Positions 1-6,031 of a stretch of DNA of 6,171 nucleotides are shown here, in pieces (the stretch's first letter is position 1; the number at the start of each line of letters is the position of its first letter). The notes beneath the pieces were generated by a model. That model was not told the origin of the DNA, did no database searches, and was given only the letters and a program-made list of their open reading frames with translations. The position numbers and the translations under genes are program-made. Source of the stretch: PALSA-911 sp043742865 (GTDB lineage Bacteria; Pseudomonadota; Alphaproteobacteria; Acetobacterales; Acetobacteraceae); NCBI GenBank assembly GCA_043742865.1, contig JAYTXR010000009.1:1-6171 (forward strand), read 5' to 3'.

Positions 1-183
1 CGTCTCGAGTCTGATGACGACTCTGAAGATAGAGAGTACGCGGCTGAGCAGTTTTTCGGTTGTTCTCTGGAATCTTTTGTATTCACATACAAGACAAATT
101 TAGGAGAGATCACTGAAGCCTTTACTCGATGGCTCGATGCTGCGCTCGCGGTTGCCATTAAGGAATATGGCGACCGTCTCTGA
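1..183 (+). CDS. Unrecognised protein, C-terminal 60 residues (5' truncated)
   Basis: Frame 1 is open from the window edge to a TGA at 181-183 and gives 60 residues. The start lies outside the window. The visible part opens with an acidic stretch (SDDDSEDRE, residues 4-12), then an aromatic segment (AAEQFFGCSLESFVFTY, residues 14-30), and ends in a probable amphipathic helix (about residues 36-58, containing FTRWLDAALAVAIKEYG). I see no catalytic motif, signal peptide or membrane segment. G+C is about 48%, against roughly two-thirds in the rest of the window, and the codons are correspondingly AT-richer, which fits an accessory or transferred gene. The hydrophobic/charged periodicity of the tail supports real coding. 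I do not recognise the family and assign no function. Confidence 0.6.
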   Translation, partial: RLESDDDSEDREYAAEQFFGCSLESFVFTYKTNLGEITEAFTRWLDAALAVAIKEYGDRL

Positions 184-214
184 AAGCCTGACTCCGAGCA
201 TATTCTAAATTAGT

Positions 215-249
215 TACGCTTCTGCGCAGGCGCATGGCTGCGTAGCGTA
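215..249. other. Imperfect hairpin in the intergenic region after the partial gene
   Basis: TACGCT at 215-220 pairs with AGCGTA at 244-249, and CGCAG at 225-229 pairs with CTGCG at 238-242. An asymmetric internal loop (221-224 opposite 243) separates the two stems, and the apical loop is 8 bases. It lies 31 bases after the partial gene's stop, so it could help end that transcript, but no T-run follows on the plus strand and it is not a canonical intrinsic terminator. The rest of 184-352 shows no gene I can support. G+C rises here towards the level of the rest of the window. Confidence 0.3.
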
Positions 250-339
250 GACAAATGCGTTAGGCAAGCCAAGGCAAGGAGACTTGAGGTGCTGGGTGAA
301 CGGCCCCACACTAAGCCTCCGTGTGTCCTACATCCCTCC

Positions 340-343
340 GGAG
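340..343 (+). promoter_or_regulatory. Ribosome binding site fixing the oxidoreductase start
   Basis: GGAG at 340-343 lies 9 bases before the ATG at 353. This supports 353 as the start over the longer in-frame reading from a TTG at 284, whose extra 23 residues do not resemble the N-terminus of this family. A stronger-looking AAGGAG at 276-281 lies only 2 bases before that TTG, which is too close for a normal start. Confidence 0.5.
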
Positions 344-352
344 CTCAGTCCT

Positions 353-1198
353 ATGACCCCCACAGTTGCCGTCATCGCCGCAGGAATGATGGGTAGCGGC
401 GTGGCCGGCCGGCTGACGCAGCATCGGGTCACGGTGCTGACCGCTCTGGCCGGACGCAGCGCCGATAGCGTGGCCCGGGCCGAGGCCGCCGGCATGATGG
501 ATGCCTCGGACGCCGATATCGTCAAGGCCGATATCCTCCTGTCCATCGTGCCGCCCGGCGAGGCGCTGGCGCTGGCCGAGCTTCTGGCACCGCATCTGAC
601 GGCGGCCAACCGCAAGCCGGTCTATGTCGACTGCAACGCGGTCAACCCGGCCACCGTCGCGCGGATCGCGGGCGTGATCGGCGCGACCGGCGCGCGGTTC
701 GTCGATGGCGGCATCATCGGCGGGCCGCCGGCGCCGGGCAGCACCGGCACCTCGATCTATGTCTCCGGCCCGCACGCGCCCGAAATCGTGGTGCTGAACG
801 AGTACGGGCTGGAAATCCGCGTGCTGGATGGCGCGATCGGCGCCGCGTCGGCGCTGAAGATGTCCTATGCCGGCATCACCAAGGGGTTTACCGCGCTGGG
901 GGCGGCGATGATGCTGGCGGCCACGCGCGGAGGTGCTGCCGAGGATTTGCGCAAAGAACTCGCCGCCTCCCAGCCGGCACTGTTTGGCTGGCTCAGCCGG
1001 CAGACGCCGAAGATGTATTCGAAAGCCCATCGCTGGGTGGCGGAAATGCAGGAGATCGCCGGCTTTACCGGGGAAGACGCAGCCGCCGGCAAAATCTTCG
1101 CCGGTGCGGCCGAATTTTATCAGCGGATCGCGCAGGATTTTGACGGGCCTGGGCAGGAAACCGGCGCGATCGACGATTTCCTGAAACCGCGAAACTGA
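353..1198 (+). CDS. NAD(P)-dependent oxidoreductase, DUF1932 / 6-phosphogluconate dehydrogenase-like
   Basis: The 281-residue product has the two-domain layout of the beta-hydroxyacid dehydrogenase superfamily. An N-terminal Rossmann fold opens with VAVIAAGMMGSG (residues 5-16), followed by an Arg-Ser pair after the second strand (AGRSADS) that suggests NADP preference. The central DGGIIGGPP matches the substrate-loop region of the family. The C-terminal helical part, from about residue 162 (SALKMSYAGITKG), looks like the DUF1932 domain, and its Lys is the expected catalytic residue. The nucleotide motif reads A-A-G-M-M-G instead of the usual G-x-G-x-x-G; from memory the first position is often relaxed in DUF1932 proteins. 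Length is normal for the family. The iron-type dehydrogenase gene starts 41 bases downstream on the same strand, so co-transcription is likely. Family assignment is firm; the substrate is unknown. Confidence 0.88.
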   Translation: MTPTVAVIAAGMMGSGVAGRLTQHRVTVLTALAGRSADSVARAEAAGMMDASDADIVKADILLSIVPPGEALALAELLAPHLTAANRKPVYVDCNAVNPATVARIAGVIGATGARFVDGGIIGGPPAPGSTGTSIYVSGPHAPEIVVLNEYGLEIRVLDGAIGAASALKMSYAGITKGFTALGAAMMLAATRGGAAEDLRKELAASQPALFGWLSRQTPKMYSKAHRWVAEMQEIAGFTGEDAAAGKIFAGAAEFYQRIAQDFDGPGQETGAIDDFLKPRN

Positions 1199-1209
1199 CC
1201 TACAAAACC

Positions 1210-1231
1210 CCCGGAACGAGTTTTCCGGGAG
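1210..1231 (+). promoter_or_regulatory. Hairpin overlapping the ribosome binding site of the downstream dehydrogenase
   Basis: CCCGGAA (1210-1216) and TTCCGGG (1223-1229) form a perfect 7-base-pair stem with a 6-base loop in the 41-base gap between the two plus-strand genes. The ribosome binding site of the second gene, GGGAG at 1227-1231 (8 bases before the TTG at 1240), overlaps the 3' arm. In the mRNA this would partly hide the site and could lower or regulate translation of the second gene. No T-run follows, so it is not a typical terminator. The pairing is seen directly; the regulatory role is inferred. Confidence 0.4.
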
Positions 1232-1239
1232 CAACGGCT

Positions 1240-2415
1240 TTGCAAAAAGGCATATTCCGCTATCCGCATTTGGAGCGGGTGATCTACGGCGTCGCGTTCG
1301 CCGAGGCGCTGGCGCAGGAGATCGACCTGGTCGGCGCCCATAATGTCTATGTGCTGGCCTCCGCCACGCTGGTGCGGGAAACCAGCGCGATGGACCAAAT
1401 CCGCCAGGTGCTCGGCAACCGCTTTGCCGGACTGGCGCCAAAAATCGGCGCCCACACGCCGCGCAACGACGTGGTCGTCGCCGCCAATGGCGCGCGCGCC
1501 GCCGGGGCCGACCTGCTGCTGACGATCGGCGGCGGCTCGGTCACCGACGCCGCCAAGATGGTCGGCATCTGCCTCGGCAACGCCATCACCGACCCCGACG
1601 GGCTGGATGCGCTGCGTGCCATCACCCATCCGGACGGCACCACCAGCCGCCCGGTGACGCGGGCGCCGCCGATCCGCACCGTGACCATCCCGACCACGCT
1701 GTCGGCCGGCGAATTTTCCGCTCTGGCCGGCTGCACCGACACAAGCGGCGTCAACCACGTCAAGCAGAGTTTTTCCCATCCCGACGCGATCCCGCGCACC
1801 GTGATCCTCGACCCCGCTCTGACCGTGCACACCCCGGAATGGCTGTTTCTGTCCACCGGCATCCGCGCCGTCGATCACGCGGTGGAGGCGCTGTGCTCGG
1901 TGGCCCCCCAGCCATTCCCCGATGCCGCCGCGATGCACGCGCTGCGGCTGCTGGCCTCGGGGCTGCGCGGGGTCAAGGAAAATCCGAAGAATCTGGCGGC
2001 GCGGCTGGACTGCCAGATCGGCGCCTGGCTATCGATGACCGGGGTTTCCGCCGCGGTGCCGCTGGGCGCCAGCCACGGCATCGGCCATGTGCTCGGCGGC
2101 ACCGCCGGCCTGCCGCACGGCTATACCTCGTGTGTCATGCTGCCGCATGTGATGCGCTTCAACCACCCGGTCAACGCAGCCCGCCAGACGCTGGTGGCCG
2201 ATGCGCTCGGCCAGATCGACGTGCCGGCGGCCGACCAGCTGGCCAAGCTGATCACCGATCTGGGTCTGCCAGGAACGCTGCGCGAAGCCGGCATGAAGGC
2301 CGAGCTGATGGACGCGGTGGCGGAAGGCTCCATGCACGACCGCTGGGTACACACCAACCCCAACCCGATCGAAGGACCCGCCACGGTCCGCCGGCTGCTG
2401 GACGCCGCCTGGTAG
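1240..2415 (+). CDS. Iron-containing alcohol dehydrogenase, maleylacetate-reductase-like
   Basis: The 391-residue product matches the full length of group III (iron-type) alcohol dehydrogenases. The N-terminal nucleotide domain carries GGGSVTDAAK (97-106) and IPTTLSAGEFS (150-160), the NAD(P)-binding signatures. The C-terminal domain has GIRAVDHAVEAL (207-218), HGIGH (279-283), LPHG (291-294) and a terminal TNPNPI (372-377), all family landmarks. Aligned by eye to FucO (ligands D196, H200, H263, H277), the equivalents are R209, H213, H279 and H293, so the Asp ligand is replaced by Arg. The IPTTLSAGEFSALAG segment and the non-canonical metal site point to the maleylacetate-reductase-like branch rather than to a simple alcohol dehydrogenase. 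The start is a TTG with GGGAG 8 bases upstream. The gene probably shares a transcript with the DUF1932 oxidoreductase. It could reduce maleylacetate or a similar ring-cleavage product, or oxidise an alcohol; neither is proven. Confidence 0.87.
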   Translation: MQKGIFRYPHLERVIYGVAFAEALAQEIDLVGAHNVYVLASATLVRETSAMDQIRQVLGNRFAGLAPKIGAHTPRNDVVVAANGARAAGADLLLTIGGGSVTDAAKMVGICLGNAITDPDGLDALRAITHPDGTTSRPVTRAPPIRTVTIPTTLSAGEFSALAGCTDTSGVNHVKQSFSHPDAIPRTVILDPALTVHTPEWLFLSTGIRAVDHAVEALCSVAPQPFPDAAAMHALRLLASGLRGVKENPKNLAARLDCQIGAWLSMTGVSAAVPLGASHGIGHVLGGTAGLPHGYTSCVMLPHVMRFNHPVNAARQTLVADALGQIDVPAADQLAKLITDLGLPGTLREAGMKAELMDAVAEGSMHDRWVHTNPNPIEGPATVRRLLDAAW

Positions 2416-2417
2416 TA

Positions 2418-4187
2418 TCAGGTTGGCGCCAGTTCCTGGCTGCGCACCAGCCGCGCGTATAGCCCGTCCAGTTCCACCAGTTCGGCATGGGTGCCCTGTT
2501 CCACCGCGCGGCCGGCATCGAGCACCACCACCAGGTCGGCATCACGCACGGTGGACAGCCGGTGGGCGATGACGATCGTGGTGCGGCCCTGGCGCAGCGT
2601 GGCCAGCGCCTGCTGCACCGACGCCTCGCTTTCGGTGTCGAGCGCGCTGGTCGCTTCGTCCAGCAGCAGGATGCGCGGATTGCGCAGCAGCGCCCGGGCC
2701 AAAGTCACGCGCTGGCGCTGGCCGCCCGACAGCCGCTGGCCGCCGGGTCCCACGCGAGTGTCGAAACCATCCGGCAGGTCGGCGATGAACCCGGCGGCGG
2801 CGGCGGCGGCGGCGGCCTCTATTTCCAGTTCGCTGGCGGCGGGACGCCCCATGCGGATATTGGCGCCCACGGTGTCGTCGAACAGCAGTGTGTCCTGGCC
2901 GACATAGGCGATGGCGCTGCGCAGGCTGACCAGGCTGACGCCGCGCACATCGGCGCCATCGACGCTTACCGTGCCGGAGGCGGCGTCCTGCAGCCGCGGG
3001 ATCAGCGCCAGTGCGGTGGATTTGCCAGCCCCGGACGGCCCGACCAGCGCCACCGTGGTGCCCGGCGCGGCCTCGAAGCTGAGGCCGGACAGTCCCGCGC
3101 GGCCATCGGGATAGATGAAGCCGACATCGGTGAACATCACATGCCCGCGCCCGGGCGGGAGTGTTTTCGCGCTCGCCGCGTCCAGGATCAGCGGTTTTTC
3201 ATCGAGAACGGAAAAAACCCGCGCCAGTCCGGCGAGCCCTTCCTGCACCGCCGCGTTCAGCGACCCCAAAGCCCGCAGCGGGCGGGACGCGATTAGCAGC
3301 GCCGCGATGAAACCGGTGAAATTGCCGATCGTGCTGGTGCCCACCGCCGCCCGCCAGCCGGCGAAGCCGATCACCGCGGCCACGGCGGCACCCCCGAGCA
3401 CCTCCAGCAGCGGGTCGATCCGGGCGCGTGAGCGCGTCATGCGCAGCAACGATCGGTACAGATCGGAAAATGCGCCCTCGGCGCGGCTGGTTTCGCTCTG
3501 TTCGAGGCCGTAGGCGCGCACGGTCCTTGCCTGGGCGAAGCTTTCGTTCAGCAGCGCCGCGGTCTCGCCGATCCGCTCCTGCATGCCGCCGGAGGCGCGG
3601 CGGATACGCTTGCCGATGCGCTGGATCGGCAGCGCCGCCAACGGATACAGCGCCGCCGCGATCAGGCTCAGCACCCAGTCCAGATACAGCATCGAGCCGA
3701 TCAGCCCGATCACCGTGATGGCGTCGGCCAAGGCGTTCACCGCGCGGGTCAGCGCTTCGCGGATGGTGGTGGCATCGGTGGTGAAACGCGCCGCCAGCTG
3801 CGCCGGCGCCTCGCGTTCCAACCGCGTCAGGTCGGCGCGGACCAGATGGCCGAACATCCGTCCCTGCAGGTCGCGGATGGTCAGCAGCACCACCTGCTGG
3901 ACCAGCACGTTCTGGAAATACTGGGCCGCCGCCTTCACCGAGGTGACCATGACCACGAGGATCGGCACCTGATACAGGATGCGCTGGTCGCGCGCGGTGA
4001 ACAGCGTGAAGGCATGGTCGATCACCACCGGATAGACCGCGGTGGTGCCGGCCATGATCGCGGTCAGCAGCAGCACCAGCAGCAGCCGGCCACGGTATTT
4101 GCCGACGTCCTCGCGCCAAAGCCGGTACAGCAGCGAATAGGAGCCCTGATTGGCGAGGGCGGCGGGGACCACGGTCATTCCCGCCAT
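2418..4187 (-). CDS. ABC exporter, fused membrane and ATPase domains, MsbA-like
   Basis: The 589-residue half-transporter should act as an inner-membrane homodimer. Residues about 34-305 form the type IV exporter membrane domain, with hydrophobic segments near 34-57, 74-92, 153-189, 262-281 and 287-305. The ATPase domain carries Walker A GPSGAGKST (383-391), the Q-loop Q431, signature LSGGQ (486-490), Walker B ILLLDE (506-511), D-loop SALD (514-517) and H-loop H542. All catalytic positions are intact. The layout resembles MsbA-type lipid flippases and related multidrug exporters, and the substrate cannot be decided from sequence. Eight consecutive Ala lie at 458-465, between the Q-loop and the signature. 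The start at 4187 lies 3 bases after the CCA gene's stop, which suggests translational coupling; a second ATG at 4178 has GGCGGGA directly against it, too close for a good site. The gene ends 2 bases from the convergent dehydrogenase gene. Confidence 0.9.
   Translation of the reverse strand: MAGMTVVPAALANQGSYSLLYRLWREDVGKYRGRLLLVLLLTAIMAGTTAVYPVVIDHAFTLFTARDQRILYQVPILVVMVTSVKAAAQYFQNVLVQQVVLLTIRDLQGRMFGHLVRADLTRLEREAPAQLAARFTTDATTIREALTRAVNALADAITVIGLIGSMLYLDWVLSLIAAALYPLAALPIQRIGKRIRRASGGMQERIGETAALLNESFAQARTVRAYGLEQSETSRAEGAFSDLYRSLLRMTRSRARIDPLLEVLGGAAVAAVIGFAGWRAAVGTSTIGNFTGFIAALLIASRPLRALGSLNAAVQEGLAGLARVFSVLDEKPLILDAASAKTLPPGRGHVMFTDVGFIYPDGRAGLSGLSFEAAPGTTVALVGPSGAGKSTALALIPRLQDAASGTVSVDGADVRGVSLVSLRSAIAYVGQDTLLFDDTVGANIRMGRPAASELEIEAAAAAAAAGFIADLPDGFDTRVGPGGQRLSGGQRQRVTLARALLRNPRILLLDEATSALDTESEASVQQALATLRQGRTTIVIAHRLSTVRDADLVVVLDAGRAVEQGTHAELVELDGLYARLVRSQELAPT
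2793..2816. repeat. Trinucleotide repeat (GGC)8 inside the ABC ATPase domain
   Basis: Eight perfect GGC units on the plus strand read as eight GCC (Ala) codons, residues 458-465 of the ABC exporter. The repeat keeps the frame and all core motifs around it are intact. Such tracts can change length by slippage in steps of one residue, so the gene may vary between strains without being broken. Confidence 0.85.
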
Positions 4188-4190
4188 GTA

Positions 4191-5300
4191 TCAGGCGCCG
4201 AGGCGTCTCGCCAGTTCGGCCCGGCAGGCGCTTGCATCGGCGCGGCATCCGCCGGCCAGCCACCAGCAGCGGATTTCCCGCAGCGCCGCCCCCAGATCCG
4301 GCCCCGGTGCACCACCCAGCGCCAGAGCATCGCGGCCGTGCAGCGGAAATTCCGGGCGCGGCGTCGCCGCCAGGCGGGCGCGCAGCCTGTCCCAGGCTGG
4401 CGCATTCAGCCCCGCCAGCCAGGCTCGCCCGATCAGGATGTCCGGGTCGTGATCCGCCAGTAGCCGGCGCAGGCTGTCGTCTTCGGCGTCAGGGTCCGGC
4501 ACCGGCAGCCCGCGCAACGCGACCAGACGCTCGCGCGCAGCGCCCGACAGCCGAAGCCGGTCGGCCAGCGCCCGCGGGTCCCCGGTCAGCAGCGCCGCCA
4601 GCCGCAGCAGCGGATCGGTCGGGGCACCGGCAGCGACCAGGCAAGCGAGTTTGTCCGGCGCCGCGCCCTCCGTCAGCACGGCAGCCAGCACGCCCAGCTC
4701 CGCCATCAGCGCCACCGCTCCGGATGGCTCGGGGGCGGCCAGGATACGCTGCAGCTCGGACCACACGCGCTCCACCGACAGCAGCGCCAACCCGCCAACC
4801 GAGGCGCGGATCGCGGCCAGCGCAGCCGGGTCGGGCGCACCGGTGCCATAGCGGGCCTGGAAGCGGAAAAACCTCAGGATGCGCAAAAAATCCTCGGCGA
4901 TGCGCGTGGCCGGATCGCCGACGAAACGGACCCGCCCGGCGCGCAAATCGGCGATACCGGTAAAATAGTCGAATACGGCGCCGTCCCTGGCCAGCGACAT
5001 CGCGTTGATGGTGAAATCCCGCCGCGCCGCGTCCACCCGCCAATTGTCGGTGAAGGCGATTTCCGCGTGGCGTCCGTCGGTCGCGACATCGCGGCGCAGG
5101 GTGGTCACCTCGAAGCCGCGCCCGTCCACCACCGCGGTGACCGTGCCATGGGCGATGCCGGTCGGTACCGCGCGAATGCCGGCATCCGTCAGCGCCCGCA
5201 TTACCTGCTCGGGCGGGAGGCATGTGGCGAGGTCGATATCGGCCATGCTGTGGCCGAGCAGCGCATCGCGCACCGCGCCGCCGACGAGGTAGCTTTTCAT
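4191..5300 (-). CDS. cca: CCA tRNA nucleotidyltransferase, class II
   Basis: The 369-residue product adds or repairs the 3'-terminal CCA of tRNAs in the cytoplasm. The head domain begins at once with LVGGAVRD (5-12), followed by the metal-binding DxD in DIDLAT (D21, D23), HGTVTAVV (51-58), RRDFTINAM (93-101) and the tRNA/nucleotide block from RFVGDP (125-130) through the EDxxR motif (136-140) to RFQARYG. The C-terminal part has GRDALALGGAPGP (322-334) and WWLAGG (346-351), typical of alphaproteobacterial CCA enzymes. A poly(A) polymerase is less likely given the moderate length and the absence of a basic C-terminal tail. The ATG at 5300 is forced: an in-frame TAG lies at 5312-5310, three codons upstream, and there is no clear ribosome binding site. 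The N-terminus is short, with only four residues before the conserved motif. The ABC exporter gene follows after 3 bases. Confidence 0.92.
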   Translation of the reverse strand: MKSYLVGGAVRDALLGHSMADIDLATCLPPEQVMRALTDAGIRAVPTGIAHGTVTAVVDGRGFEVTTLRRDVATDGRHAEIAFTDNWRVDAARRDFTINAMSLARDGAVFDYFTGIADLRAGRVRFVGDPATRIAEDFLRILRFFRFQARYGTGAPDPAALAAIRASVGGLALLSVERVWSELQRILAAPEPSGAVALMAELGVLAAVLTEGAAPDKLACLVAAGAPTDPLLRLAALLTGDPRALADRLRLSGAARERLVALRGLPVPDPDAEDDSLRRLLADHDPDILIGRAWLAGLNAPAWDRLRARLAATPRPEFPLHGRDALALGGAPGPDLGAALREIRCWWLAGGCRADASACRAELARRLGA

Positions 5301-5350
5301 GCGCGCAGTCTAAGGCGGCGCAGGTGGCCGGCGAACGAAGCGGATGCCGA

Positions 5351-6031
5351 TCAGGCCTGCGTGCGGTAGGCATCTTCGAACGGCAGGAAGTCGTGCTCGG
5401 CGAGTGCGCCGGCGATCCACGCCGCCACACCGGGCAGCGCGACGACGCGCTCGCCGTACGCCGCGATCTCCGCCGGCACCGGCACGCCGTAGGTGCGCAG
5501 CCGCATCACGACCGGGGCGAAGAACGCGTCGGCGATGGTGAAGTCGCCGAACAGCATCGGGCCCGCGTGCTCGGCCAGTAATTCGCCCCACATCGCGACG
5601 ATGCGCGCCACGTCGTCGCGCACCGCCGCTTGCTCGGCCAGCACGCGCGTGCCGACCTCGGGCAGCGCGGCCTCGATGTTCATGCCGAAGTGACTGCGCA
5701 GCGCGCCGAAGCCCGCGTGCATCTCGGCGCAGACGCTGCGGGCGCGGGCCCGTGCGCGCACGTCGGCCGGCCAGAGCCGCTTTTCGGGAAAGCGCTCGGC
5801 GAGGTATTCGGAGATCGCGAGCGTGTCCCAGACCAGGAGGCCGTCGTCGACCAGCACCGGCACGCGACCGGCGGGGCTCAGGCGTTCGATCTCGGTCTTG
5901 AATGTCGAGCCGGGATCGAACCCGTCGAAGCGCAGCATCACTTCCTCGAACTCAATGCCGGCCTGGGTCATCAGCACCCACGGGCGCATCGACCAGGACG
6001 AGTAGTTCTTGTTGCCGATGTAGAGCTGCAT
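5351..6031 (-). CDS. Glutathione S-transferase family protein
   Basis: The 226-residue soluble protein has the standard GST layout. The thioredoxin-like N-terminal domain (about 1-80) starts LYIGNKNYSSWSMRPW, where the Ser pair (S11/S12) is the likely glutathione-activating region. It continues to the cis-proline loop RVPVL (P58) and VWDTLAISEYL (67-77), the gamma-glutamyl-binding stretch with Asp-Thr where many GSTs have Glu-Ser. The helical C-terminal domain (about 90-220) carries the FTIAD capping box (164-168). Substrate is unknown; GSTs of this kind conjugate or reduce electrophiles. From memory the sequence resembles Burkholderiales GSTs closely. All six Tyr codons are TAC and all four His codons are CAC, while the neighbouring ABC gene uses 8 TAT and 5 TAC, which is mild support for transfer. 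The gap to the CCA gene is 50 bases, so co-transcription is possible. Confidence 0.9.
   Translation of the reverse strand: MQLYIGNKNYSSWSMRPWVLMTQAGIEFEEVMLRFDGFDPGSTFKTEIERLSPAGRVPVLVDDGLLVWDTLAISEYLAERFPEKRLWPADVRARARARSVCAEMHAGFGALRSHFGMNIEAALPEVGTRVLAEQAAVRDDVARIVAMWGELLAEHAGPMLFGDFTIADAFFAPVVMRLRTYGVPVPAEIAAYGERVVALPGVAAWIAGALAEHDFLPFEDAYRTQA

Noticed and set aside
215..249. tRNA or tRNA-fragment attachment site
   Set aside because: The hairpin lacks the T-arm, anticodon arm and CCA-end pattern of a tRNA, and no matching direct repeat is seen in the window.
284..352. N-terminal extension of the oxidoreductase from TTG 284
   Set aside because: The extra 23 residues do not resemble the family, and AAGGAG is only 2 bases from the TTG; ATG 353 has GGAG at 9 bases.
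311..1441. Long minus-strand frame opposite the oxidoreductase
   Set aside because: Rich in Arg, Gly and Pro with no family motif; a shadow of the high-GC codons of the plus-strand gene, which has clear domain matches.
1120..1938. Minus-strand 272-codon frame opposite the dehydrogenase
   Set aside because: Composition dominated by Gly, Arg, His and Asp, with no recognisable motif; it overlaps conserved dehydrogenase motifs on the other strand.
2487..3296. Plus-strand 269-codon frame opposite the ABC gene
   Set aside because: Low-complexity Gly/Arg/Gln translation, explained by antisense reading of the ATPase domain.
3199..4263. Second minus-strand frame overlapping the ABC membrane domain
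   Set aside because: Reading it gives Arg/Gly/Pro-rich sequence, while the other frame gives a complete ABC exporter.
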